Below, one piece after another: positions 8,184 to 16,185 of a DNA stretch of 64,000 nt. The stretch comes from an uncultured Candidatus Melainabacteria bacterium (GTDB lineage Bacteria > Cyanobacteriota > Vampirovibrionia > Gastranaerophilales > Gastranaerophilaceae). The stretch lies in the NCBI GenBank assembly GCA_947364235.1, contig CANARY010000005.1, forward strand, positions 1 to 64,000. The letters are read 5' to 3'. The position numbers and the translations under genes were made by a program. Below the pieces are notes generated by a model. That model made no database searches and had not been told where the DNA came from. It worked only from the letters and a program-made list of their open reading frames with translations. How positions within the stretch are numbered: position 1 is the stretch's first letter; each line of letters opens with the position of its first letter.

Positions 8184-9132
8184 ATTCCACCTCTCTGGTT
8201 ATGTCAATCGCTTCTGCAGATTTAATTTTGAACTCTGCTTCAAATAAGTTTTGCTTTAATCTTACCAAGTCTCCTGTATTTGTATTTTTTAGTTTTTGCA
8301 ATGTCTGTTTAACAACAAATTCATGCTGTCCTGTAAGTTTTGAAAGTTCTGCAGGAGTTGATGTTGAAGATTTTGTTTTTAAAATAATCCATTTTTTGAG
8401 CATTGTTTGAACTGCAGATAAAATTTCTAACGGGTGTTTTTTGTCAAGAAGCTTATTAAACTCTAAAAGAGCTCTATCACGTTCGCCTTTCATAATAAGT
8501 TCAGTGAAGTTGAATAAATCTTCATTTGATATACAAATATCTTCTACCATTTTTTGGGTAACTTTTTTTTCAGGATAAGCAATTAGCTTAAGTTTATCAA
8601 GTTCAGTATTAAATTCTCGCAGATTGCTGCCTATTTGTTCAATAAGTAAGCTAACAGCGTTATCTTCAAGTACAATATCTTTTTTCTTAGCCTGCATTTT
8701 AATCCATCCGGTAATTTCAGCTGTCTTATAACTTTTAAAAGCAGGAAATTCTTTTACATTGTGTTTAGATAGTATTTTATAAAGTTTACGTCTGGAGTCA
8801 GGTTTTTTATTCTCATCTCTAGGCAGTTTAACAACAAAAACAATATTTAATGAAGCAGGGGTGTTGTTGAGTGCTTCTTCTATTTCAGAAAGTTCACTAT
8901 CTTCGAAAAAGTTTCTGTTAGAGAGAAGATACTCTTCTGCATTAATTATAATCAACATGTCTCCAAACATCATTGGAGTTGTTCTAAGAGCTGTGATTAG
9001 AGTGTTGAAATTAGGATTATCAAACGTTTGAAGACTCATAGATTTGAAGTCCGGATTGAGTTTTGAGCTCATTTTTTCAAGCTCAAGTTCTATATTGTAA
9101 TCTTCGTCTCCATAAAAAAAATATACAGCCAT
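8167..9132 (-). CDS. holA: DNA polymerase III subunit delta
   Basis: This 321-residue protein begins MAVYFFYGDEDYNIE, the usual start of HolA. It has the delta N-terminal region with MMFGDMLIIINAEE, then KKKDIVLEDNAVSLLIEQIGSNLREFNTELDKL, typical of the middle and C-terminal collar domains. Delta opens the beta clamp. Its length fits the family. TATAAT at 9144-9139 ends 6 bases before the start codon and no ribosome site is present, so the mRNA is probably leaderless. It overlaps holB downstream. Confidence 0.9.
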   Translation of the reverse strand: MAVYFFYGDEDYNIELELEKMSSKLNPDFKSMSLQTFDNPNFNTLITALRTTPMMFGDMLIIINAEEYLLSNRNFFEDSELSEIEEALNNTPASLNIVFVVKLPRDENKKPDSRRKLYKILSKHNVKEFPAFKSYKTAEITGWIKMQAKKKDIVLEDNAVSLLIEQIGSNLREFNTELDKLKLIAYPEKKVTQKMVEDICISNEDLFNFTELIMKGERDRALLEFNKLLDKKHPLEILSAVQTMLKKWIILKTKSSTSTPAELSKLTGQHEFVVKQTLQKLKNTNTGDLVRLKQNLFEAEFKIKSAEAIDITREVECAIIR

Positions 9133-9138
9133 ATCTAT

Positions 9139-9144
9139 ATTATA
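9139..9144 (-). promoter_or_regulatory. -10 box of holA-holB, leaderless arrangement
   Basis: TATAAT on the minus strand lies exactly 6 bases before the holA ATG. No convincing -35 is seen at standard spacing. The arrangement repeats at several other genes in the window. Confidence 0.5.
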
Positions 9145-9196
9145 CTGCTTATATAATTTGATATTATGAACTTTTGTAACAATTTATCAAATTCGT

Positions 9197-9223
9197 TAAA
9201 GTTGTTAAAAAAAATGCCGTTAT
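9197..9223 (+). promoter_or_regulatory. Sigma-28 (FliA)-type promoter
   Basis: TAAAGTTG (9197-9204), exactly 11 bases, then GCCGTTAT (9216-9223) match the flagellar sigma-28 consensus TAAAGTTT-N11-GCCGATAA. The predicted start near 9230 leaves a short leader with AAAGGAG before the ATG at 9264. A TATAAT at 9223-9228 overlaps and might add sigma-70 activity. Confidence 0.72.
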
Positions 9224-9263
9224 ATAATATATATAAAGAGAAAATACGCGAAAGGAGCTCTAT

Positions 9264-12122
9264 ATGGGTCTTGGTATTAATTCATCAGATGCATTAGAAC
9301 AAGCTAAAGCAAGGCAGCAGGAAGCTTTAAAAGCAAAAGAAGCTGCGGAAAAAGCTAGAGCAGAAGCTGTACAAAAGGATTCTGAAGCAGCAGCTGCTGC
9401 TTCAAAAGAAGCAGCTGAAGCTGATGCTGCGGAAGCAAAAGCTGCAAAAGAAGCTGCTGATGTTACAGCGGCTCAAACAAAAATGAATTCTGCAAATGTT
9501 AGGGTTAATACAGCTCAATCAGCGTATTCAAATGCTTTAAATCAACTTTCACAAGCTCAAGCCGGCGGGGATGAAAATGCAATTGCAAGTGCCCAATCTG
9601 CTGTTGATAGAGCTTATGCAGAACTTCAAACAGCTCAGCGTGAAGCTGATGCGGCTAAAAAAGAATTAGATAAAGAAATTAAAGAATCAGAAGAAGCGCA
9701 AAAGAAAGCAGAAACAGAACGTAATGAAGCTATCCAAGCGCAAAATGATGTGGAAGCTGCGAAAGAAGTGCTGGCTAAAGCTGATGTTGATTTGACTAAT
9801 GCAATAACTGTATTAGAAGCTGCTGAAACAGCTCTTGCAGAAGCTGAAGCTGCAGCAGAAGAAAGTGCGCAAACAAAAGCAATTGATAATCCGGAAGGAG
9901 TTCAAGAAGCTGAGCATCTTTCAGAAGAAGAAATTTCTAACCTTGTTGCTAATGAAGGATATGTAAGTATCACTTCAAAAGAACAGTTCCTTGAAATATT
10001 TCAAAATGGCGGAATTGATTTAAACGGTAAATATATTCTAAGCTGCGACATGGATTTAAGTGATGTAGAAAATTGGAATCCTGTTGGTGATGATAAAAAT
10101 CCGTTTAAAGGTGTGTTTAACGGTAATGGTTATTCTATTAACAACCTTACTATCAATGTTACTGATGATAATGTCCAAAACGTTGGTTTCTTTGGGGTTA
10201 CAGAAAACGCTGTTATAACTAATGTAGACTTTTTTGATGCAAATATAATTACGCCGGATGACTTTATCGGAGGTTCTGCTGCTGTCGGTATTGCGGCTGG
10301 TACTGCAAGAGGTACAACATTTGATAATATAACATTGTCTGGTTCGGTTACAGGTTACGAAAGTGTTGGCGGTTTAGCAGGTATTATCAACGACAACTCT
10401 TATTTTGATAGTGATGGTAATCTGGTAGATATTGGCAATAGTTATGTTGCAAACATAGATACTTCAGTCAATGCCAATGGTAAATATTTTGTTGGCGGTT
10501 TGATTGGTTATGTCAAAGATACTTCAACGTTTGAAGGTGTTGCAACAAGAGATTTGAAGATTTCAAATTGTAATACAAGCGGAAACATTGTATTTACAGA
10601 AGAATCTGCAGGCGGCATGATTGGTGAAGCTGGTAAGACAATTATTACTATTAATAATTGTACAAGCTCTGCTAATATTACTTGGGATAATGATGAAAAT
10701 GACGGCGACATTTCATTCTTGATGGAAACAGGCAGAGCCGGCGGATTTATTGGATGCGTAAATGGTTCTTACATTGCTATCTGTAATTCAGAATACAAAG
10801 GTAATCTAGATGTAGAAGGCGATTTTAAGAGCGAATGGTACGGATGGTACATGAATGATGCTCAGGTAACTATTTATGAACTTTCTGGCGGCTTACCTAT
10901 TGATGATATTTTGAATATTGATGGTATAGATGCACTTACTCCTGTGACGGATCCAGCAGCAGGTATTGCCCATTATCAGGTAACGGTAAGTACACTTACC
11001 GGACTTGATAAAATGGTGTCAATGATTCAGGCAAATCCAGCCCTTGCTGATATGGTCACATTCAATGTTAACTTTGATTTTGAAGCAATGGATGGCATGT
11101 ATGACCCTTCTGTATATGAGCAGTATGGTGTTGTACAGCATTTGTATGAAGATGAAGACGGCAATGTTCATAATGATGTTTATATCGATAATGAAATAGA
11201 TTTAGAGACAACATTCCATAAAGGTGAAGGCGGAATGTGTAATGGGTCTATTTGTATTATGGATTATGTACCATTGGAAAGTACAATGGTAAAAGGGCTT
11301 TATAAAAATGAAGACGGTGAATACGTTGTAAATACCAATGAAGGCTTAAAAAATGTTGATATGAAGTTCAACAGCAGCGGTCAGATTACAAATGTTACAA
11401 AACGTTTGGAAACTGATGAAGTTAAATATCGTGAAAAGATTACTGCGATGGTTCAATTCTATCAGCAGCAAATGTATGCAGCTATTAGAGAAATGTATGC
11501 ATTAAGTGAAGAAGAATCTCTTCCAATGCTTAACAAAGCTGAATATAAAAAGCTTATTAAAATGCAAGAAGCCGGCATGGAATTAACAAACCAGCAGAAA
11601 GCAGCGATTGCAGCTTATGAAGTCGATTATAAAGTTATGAACATTGTATCTGATACAACTCATAACTATGGCTGCGGTATGGGCGGAAACGCATCTTTTC
11701 TTGATGAATCAAAAGCAATTCAAATGTTTGATACAGAAGGCAGACCTTTGTTTACTACATTAAATGGTGATCAGCTGCGTCAAAGAATGGATGCTGACGG
11801 CAGCTTGATGACAGATGAAGACGGTGTTCCTATTTATGAAAATCTCGATGGCAGCGACTATGAAGGTTTAGGAGAAGTATATGCTCAACGCGGATATCCT
11901 AAAACAGATGAAAATGGTAACTTCTTATATACTGATAAAGACGGAAAACCGGTAACAAAAATTAAGAATGAAGACGGAACAACTTCTTATAAAAATTCCG
12001 ACGGTTCTGACTATGCTGGAGAAGAAGATGATCTAAAACAACAGCTTGATCCGTATAATAATGCTGATGAATATAATGATTTAGAAGAACAAATGAAACA
12101 ATTACTCGGCAGTTTAACATAA
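9264..12122 (+). CDS. Large coiled-coil and GLUG-repeat protein, probably in the flagellar regulon
   Basis: This 952-residue protein has no signal peptide. Residues 5-215 are an Ala/Glu/Lys-rich coiled coil. Residues about 225-510 form a beta-helix-like region with GLUG-type repeats: VGGLAG near 368, FVGGLIG near 410, SAGGMIG near 450 and RAGGFIG near 492. The C-terminal third has acidic DG-rich repeats such as DADGSLMTDEDGVPIYENLDGSDY and a second NSDGSDY. GLUG repeats are known from bacterial surface and adhesin-like proteins. The sigma-28-type promoter and nearby flagellar export genes suggest a late flagellar or flagellum-exported substrate, but this is inference. A strong terminator follows. 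Confidence 0.75.
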   Translation: MGLGINSSDALEQAKARQQEALKAKEAAEKARAEAVQKDSEAAAAASKEAAEADAAEAKAAKEAADVTAAQTKMNSANVRVNTAQSAYSNALNQLSQAQAGGDENAIASAQSAVDRAYAELQTAQREADAAKKELDKEIKESEEAQKKAETERNEAIQAQNDVEAAKEVLAKADVDLTNAITVLEAAETALAEAEAAAEESAQTKAIDNPEGVQEAEHLSEEEISNLVANEGYVSITSKEQFLEIFQNGGIDLNGKYILSCDMDLSDVENWNPVGDDKNPFKGVFNGNGYSINNLTINVTDDNVQNVGFFGVTENAVITNVDFFDANIITPDDFIGGSAAVGIAAGTARGTTFDNITLSGSVTGYESVGGLAGIINDNSYFDSDGNLVDIGNSYVANIDTSVNANGKYFVGGLIGYVKDTSTFEGVATRDLKISNCNTSGNIVFTEESAGGMIGEAGKTIITINNCTSSANITWDNDENDGDISFLMETGRAGGFIGCVNGSYIAICNSEYKGNLDVEGDFKSEWYGWYMNDAQVTIYELSGGLPIDDILNIDGIDALTPVTDPAAGIAHYQVTVSTLTGLDKMVSMIQANPALADMVTFNVNFDFEAMDGMYDPSVYEQYGVVQHLYEDEDGNVHNDVYIDNEIDLETTFHKGEGGMCNGSICIMDYVPLESTMVKGLYKNEDGEYVVNTNEGLKNVDMKFNSSGQITNVTKRLETDEVKYREKITAMVQFYQQQMYAAIREMYALSEEESLPMLNKAEYKKLIKMQEAGMELTNQQKAAIAAYEVDYKVMNIVSDTTHNYGCGMGGNASFLDESKAIQMFDTEGRPLFTTLNGDQLRQRMDADGSLMTDEDGVPIYENLDGSDYEGLGEVYAQRGYPKTDENGNFLYTDKDGKPVTKIKNEDGTTSYKNSDGSDYAGEEDDLKQQLDPYNNADEYNDLEEQMKQLLGSLT

Positions 12123-12130
12123 TAGTTGAC

Positions 12131-12160
12131 AAAAAAGCTTCTTTAAAAGGAGCTTTTTTT
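12131..12160 (+). terminator. Intrinsic terminator after the GLUG protein gene
   Basis: AAAAAAGCT (12131-12139) pairs with AGCTTTTTT (12151-12159), extended inward by a few pairs with a 3-base loop and followed by T residues. It lies 9 bases after the stop codon. Confidence 0.85.
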
Positions 12161-12206
12161 GTGTAAATAAATGTAAAAAACTATACAAATACTTATGCAA
12201 ATGTTA

Positions 12207-12212
12207 TATAAT
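12207..12212 (+). promoter_or_regulatory. -10 box in front of a small gene, leaderless arrangement
   Basis: TATAAT ends 8 bases before the ATG at 12221, with no Shine-Dalgarno sequence between. No good -35 is found. Translation would begin at or within one or two bases of the mRNA 5' end. Confidence 0.45.
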
Positions 12213-12220
12213 ATAGGTAT

Positions 12221-12439
12221 ATGTATATCGTCAAAAACTTGAAGGACTATAATTTGTCCCACAAGCAGAGGATTTTTGCCGGCTACTTGAAGGATAATGT
12301 GGATTCGTTCACCTGTTATGAAAAGGTAACGAATCGTAGTGCAATGCGTAAATATTTTGCGCCGGACAATGATTTCATTACATACAGCACGGCTATTGCG
12401 GAGCCTGCAGAATTGCTTGCACGTGCACATGTTGGTTAA
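12221..12439 (+). CDS. Small protein of unknown function (72 residues)
   Basis: This short reading frame encodes a charged, soluble 72-residue protein (LSHKQRIFAGYLKD, then VTNRSAMRKYF). I do not recognise it. It is likely real because a TATAAT box sits just upstream, codon use looks like the neighbours, and its stop is one base before the ATG of an exported protein, suggesting coupling. The reading frame is also overlapped by a longer frame of the downstream gene, which complicates the choice. Confidence 0.5.
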   Translation: MYIVKNLKDYNLSHKQRIFAGYLKDNVDSFTCYEKVTNRSAMRKYFAPDNDFITYSTAIAEPAELLARAHVG

Positions 12440-12440
12440 A

Positions 12441-13019
12441 ATGAAAAGATTTTTAGTTTTATTATTAATATTTTTTGTTCTGCCTTCGGTATCAGCTGAA
12501 GAAATTTATCGTTTAGATTTTCAAGGAGAGCAGTATAATTTAATTTACAGCCAAAAAAGCAGTGAACATAACGGTTATTTTAATGGTTATTTCAAGCAGG
12601 GGGAAGACATCAATTCTTGGACGGATATGATAGCAGTTCATCATTTTCCAAATGTTTTTTCACCAATAGAGACTGCTCATAATTTTAAAGAGTACTTGGC
12701 GCAGCTTCGATGTCCGTGCGCTATTTCAGAAGATGAGGAAAATAACCGCAGTATGATTGACTGCTTGGTGATAGATTCTGAAGAGCTGCCTATTGTTCTT
12801 GAATTTAATGTGTTTAAATATGAAAAGCATCCTGAATGCGGTACAATAGCTTTTCAATATGTTAAGAAATATAGTGTGGATAATGTTTTACAAGTTGAAA
12901 AAGTAAAAAAAGATTTCGAAAAATATCGTCCAAGAATAATAAAACAGGTTTTAAAGTATGAAATGCCGGAACTTGTAAAAGTTGATATTGGTGAAATAAA
13001 ACTTAATGATTTGCCATGA
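12441..13019 (+). CDS. Exported protein of unknown function
   Basis: From the ATG at 12441 the protein is 192 residues with a clear signal peptide ending VSAEE near residue 20. The frame is open back to 12339, but the earlier start would bury the signal peptide and overlap the small gene. An ATG at 12429 is a close alternative. There is no good ribosome site, so translation is probably coupled to the small gene one base upstream. The mature part has three cysteines and no known motif. It lies just before fliP. Confidence 0.65.
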   Translation: MKRFLVLLLIFFVLPSVSAEEIYRLDFQGEQYNLIYSQKSSEHNGYFNGYFKQGEDINSWTDMIAVHHFPNVFSPIETAHNFKEYLAQLRCPCAISEDEENNRSMIDCLVIDSEELPIVLEFNVFKYEKHPECGTIAFQYVKKYSVDNVLQVEKVKKDFEKYRPRIIKQVLKYEMPELVKVDIGEIKLNDLP

Positions 13020-13076
13020 CCTTATGAAATTTGATAGCATAGACTTGTAATATAGTCATTTTTTAAGGGAAAAGAG

Positions 13077-13835
13077 ATGAATTGGTTTAATATAAGACGG
13101 TTTGGGGTTGTTGCAGGGTTAATTCTTGCAGCGTTTTTGCCTGTAGAAGCAGCAATGTCGTTTCCAAATATTAATATAGGCATGCAAACAGCGAATACAC
13201 CTCAAGATTTTACGAACGGACTCCAAATTTTAATCTGGTTAACGATACTTACGCTTGCTCCAAGTATACTGATTATGACAACTTCTTTTGTAAGGCTTGT
13301 TGTAGTTTTATCTTTGACCAGGCAGGCGCTTGGAGCAGGAAATCTGCCTCCAAACCAGGTTATAACAAGCTTGGCTTTGATTTTAACTTTTTTTATAATG
13401 GCGCCAACATTTAATGAAATTAATGAAAACGCTCTACAGCCGTATATGAAAAATCAAATTACTCAGCAAGCGGCACTTGACAGGGGGATTGTTCCTGTAA
13501 GAAATTTTATGTTTAAACAGACGCACGAAAAAGAGCTTGCACTTTTTGTAAGAATGGCAAAGATAGAAAAGCCTAAGAATAAAGACGATGTGCCGACTTA
13601 TGTTTTGCTGCCGGCGTTTATACTTAGCGAGCTGAAAACTGCATTTACAATAGGGTTTGTAGTTTATCTTCCGTTTTTGGTTATTGATATTGTTGTATCT
13701 TCTGTACTGGTATCAATGGGTATGATGTTCTTACCTCCGACTATGATTGCTCTGCCGTTTAAGCTTATAATGTTTGTAATGGTAGACGGATGGTATTTGG
13801 TAGTTAAATCTTTGGTAGAAAGCTTTGTAAGGTAG
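13077..13835 (+). CDS. fliP: Flagellar type III export gate protein FliP
   Basis: This 252-residue protein has a cleavable signal-like N-terminus, as usual for FliP, and four membrane helices. Family signatures are visible: TSFVRLVVVLSLTRQALG, LPPNQVITSLALILTFF and the C-terminal MGMMFLPPTMIALPFKL. FliP forms the core export gate with FliQ and FliR in the inner membrane. fliQ follows 4 bases later. This begins the flagellar export run. Confidence 0.96.
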   Translation: MNWFNIRRFGVVAGLILAAFLPVEAAMSFPNINIGMQTANTPQDFTNGLQILIWLTILTLAPSILIMTTSFVRLVVVLSLTRQALGAGNLPPNQVITSLALILTFFIMAPTFNEINENALQPYMKNQITQQAALDRGIVPVRNFMFKQTHEKELALFVRMAKIEKPKNKDDVPTYVLLPAFILSELKTAFTIGFVVYLPFLVIDIVVSSVLVSMGMMFLPPTMIALPFKLIMFVMVDGWYLVVKSLVESFVR

Positions 13836-13839
13836 AGTT

Positions 13840-14115
13840 ATGAATCAAGATATAGTAATAACGCTTTTACAAAAAATGTTCATATTAACGCTGGAAATCT
13901 CTGTTCCTGTGCTTCTTGTCGGGGTTGTGCTGGGGCTTCTGGTAAGTATATTTCAGACTGTTACGCAAATTCAGGAATCTACATTAACGTTTGTGCCTAA
14001 GATTGTGGGCTGCGTCTTGCTTTTAATCTTTCTTATGCCATGGATGTTCAGTATTTTTATAACTACTGTAAATGAATTTATGAGTATGATACCTCAATTA
14101 ATCGGCGGGGCATAA
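13840..14115 (+). CDS. fliQ: Flagellar type III export gate protein FliQ
   Basis: This 91-residue protein has two membrane helices and the FliQ signature FQTVTQIQESTLTFVPKI. Length and gene order (fliP-fliQ-fliR) are canonical. It packs around FliP in the export gate. Its stop overlaps the fliR start by one base. Confidence 0.95.
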   Translation: MNQDIVITLLQKMFILTLEISVPVLLVGVVLGLLVSIFQTVTQIQESTLTFVPKIVGCVLLLIFLMPWMFSIFITTVNEFMSMIPQLIGGA

Positions 14116-14894
14116 TGTTCAATCTGGATGTTTTGTTTTCTACTGCTAATATAATTCTTTTTATGGCAATTTTTACAAGGCTTTCAGGACTTTTTGCTTC
14201 GGCGCCGCTTTTCTCAACATATCCTATTCCAATGCAGGTTAAGATATGGCTGGCAGCAGCAATTGCGTTTATTTTGTTTCCAATAGTGCAGTATAATACT
14301 GCATTTACGGTGCCAAGCTCAGTGCCAGCTCTTACTCTTATATTAATAAAAGAGTTTTTTATCGGATTTGCAATGGGATATTGTGCTAATATTCTATTTA
14401 TAGGAATAGAGCTTGGAGTAAATATGTTTGCTGTTCAGATGGGGCTTTCTGCTGATCAGGCTTTGAATCCTGCATCAGGAGGCCAGTCTCCCGTTATTAC
14501 GCAGGCATATACGTTTCTTGCTACTATGCTTTTTATTGCTCTTGGGGCTCATCAATGGCTTTTCTCTGCTATTTATAACAGTTTTAAAAGTATGCCTGTG
14601 GGATATACACTAACTTTTTCTCCTGAACTTTTCGGACATATTGTAACAGTTACAGCGCAAATATTTGGTATCGGGCTTGGAATTGCACTGCCTATTTTTG
14701 GCGTTTTGTTTATAACAGATATTTTATTAGGTTTTACTTCTAAAATGATGCCTCAAATGAATATTTTTATGGTTTCTCTGCCGCTTAAAATTTATTTAGG
14801 GCTTTTGCTTTCGTTGATTTTCATGCGTCCGATGGCTGAGTACATTGCTGTTTTAATAGGAAGATTTCTTGAACAAATTGCTTTTATGTTTTAA
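14115..14894 (+). CDS. fliR: Flagellar type III export gate protein FliR
   Basis: This 259-residue multipass protein has the FliR features FTRLSGLFASAPLFS, GYCANILFIGIELG and LGLLLSLIFMRPM. It completes the FliP5-Q4-R1 export gate. In many genomes flhB follows directly, but here a divergent DUF2142 gene lies between. fliR and that gene end tail to tail and overlap by 4 bases. Confidence 0.94.
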   Translation: MFNLDVLFSTANIILFMAIFTRLSGLFASAPLFSTYPIPMQVKIWLAAAIAFILFPIVQYNTAFTVPSSVPALTLILIKEFFIGFAMGYCANILFIGIELGVNMFAVQMGLSADQALNPASGGQSPVITQAYTFLATMLFIALGAHQWLFSAIYNSFKSMPVGYTLTFSPELFGHIVTVTAQIFGIGLGIALPIFGVLFITDILLGFTSKMMPQMNIFMVSLPLKIYLGLLLSLIFMRPMAEYIAVLIGRFLEQIAFMF

Positions 14895-16165
14895 ATCAGA
14901 AAGCTTGCATAGATAAGATTTAAAATAATAATGCTTAGAATAAAAAGCTTCAAATAATTTGTATGTATTTTAAAATAGTTCTGTATAACAGCTGCAAAGC
15001 TCAGATGAAGAGGGATGAAATATCTTCCCTGGGTTCCTATTATAATTCCGCTTTCTAGCGGAGAATAGGTTAAAAAATACAGTGCTGTTGTTAAGAGGAT
15101 AAAAATGCTGTTGAATATAACAATAAAAATTCTATCTGCAATTTTGACTCTTATGCTATCAATGAAAGATGAGATTAAATAAGAAAAATAAAGAAGTAAA
15201 ACAGAAATAGGATTTGGCTCGATTTCCAGCCAGCCAAGCCGGAACATGCTTGATTGAAGATAAAAACAAGTTTTATGCAAGAATGTATTTATGAATAATT
15301 TTAAAACGTATGCAGGATGAGTAAAGAAGAGTAGTTTTCTTGTTTCGACATCAATGTTATCGCCAATAAGCATGTAAGAATTTGAGCATAATATGTTTTG
15401 TAAAATTGCTCCAATTGAGAAGAGTGGTAAAAATACCAAAAATTTATTATTTATTTTTGATTTTGGGACGAGCAGAAATAGCAGTGAAAACAAAAATATG
15501 CCTTTAAACAAAACGCTAAACAGAGTCATTAGTATAAAAGGTTTAATGTTTTTGTTTTCTCCGTATGCCAGGCTAAAAATATACCCGATGTATATAAAAA
15601 CAAAACCTAAGTTTATACTGTCTGCTGAAAGAGACATTCCTTCGTAAACTGTTATAGGAAATAAAGCACAAATTAAAAACTGCCATTTAAATGGAGTAAT
15701 TTTAATTGCGAAAAATGTCAGCGCGAGCCATACAGCCAGATTAAAAAAACGTGCTGAGTAAAATTGGATATAAGGATTTGTTGTAATACAGGATGTAATT
15801 TTAAGTCCGATGGCTGATGGAAGGTACAATATAAAAGAATATCCGCTGTTGTTATGTGTATAATTTAGGTTTTTAAATTCTAATAAATCTGTGTAATGAT
15901 TTATATTTTTGAATTTTTGGAATTGAGCACAATTTTTTCTCAGCAAAAGTTTTCTATTTGGTAAAAGGTCTTTTGTAAAATCACCTGTTTTATCGTTATG
16001 TATAACTAGATTTGAAACTTCACACGCTCTTAATAAATGCATAGGCTCATCCGGAACCTGAAAAATAGGTGTGATAACCATAAATAGCAGCCCGAAAAAT
16101 ATTCCAAGGCAGAGAAAGATATGTTCAGGCTTAAGCTTAATTAAAAATTTTACGCATTTATTCAT
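14891..16165 (-). CDS. DUF2142 family multipass membrane protein
   Basis: This 424-residue protein has about ten membrane helices. Near the N-terminus, PIFQVPDEPMHLLRACEVS matches the DUF2142 family, whose members resemble GT-C-type membrane glycosyltransferases and often sit in polysaccharide loci. The C-terminal YSPLESGIIIGTQGRYFIPLHLS is also typical. It lies on the opposite strand between fliR and flhB and shares a 20-base start region with flhB. No Shine-Dalgarno is present and a TATACT box ends 6 bases before the ATG, so the mRNA may be leaderless. The substrate is unknown; glycosylation of surface or flagellar components is conceivable. Confidence 0.78.
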   Translation of the reverse strand: MNKCVKFLIKLKPEHIFLCLGIFFGLLFMVITPIFQVPDEPMHLLRACEVSNLVIHNDKTGDFTKDLLPNRKLLLRKNCAQFQKFKNINHYTDLLEFKNLNYTHNNSGYSFILYLPSAIGLKITSCITTNPYIQFYSARFFNLAVWLALTFFAIKITPFKWQFLICALFPITVYEGMSLSADSINLGFVFIYIGYIFSLAYGENKNIKPFILMTLFSVLFKGIFLFSLLFLLVPKSKINNKFLVFLPLFSIGAILQNILCSNSYMLIGDNIDVETRKLLFFTHPAYVLKLFINTFLHKTCFYLQSSMFRLGWLEIEPNPISVLLLYFSYLISSFIDSIRVKIADRIFIVIFNSIFILLTTALYFLTYSPLESGIIIGTQGRYFIPLHLSFAAVIQNYFKIHTNYLKLFILSIIILNLIYASFLI

Positions 16166-16171
16166 AATTTA

Positions 16172-16179
16172 AGTATAAT
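16172..16179. promoter_or_regulatory. Overlapping divergent -10 boxes for the DUF2142 gene and flhB
   Basis: On the minus strand TATACT (16177-16172) lies 6 bases before the DUF2142 start at 16165. On the plus strand TATAAT (16174-16179) lies 6 bases before the flhB start at 16186. The two boxes overlap, so polymerase binding would be mutually exclusive. Both -35 regions are poor. Confidence 0.5.
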
Positions 16180-16185
16180 ATAATT

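Noticed and set aside
12126-12131. TTGACA after the GLUG protein gene as a promoter
   Set aside because: It overlaps the intrinsic terminator and has no -10 at 15-19 bases.
12339-12440. N-terminal extension of the exported protein before fliP
   Set aside because: The extension would bury a clear signal peptide and overlaps the 72-residue gene in another frame; 12441 is the better start.
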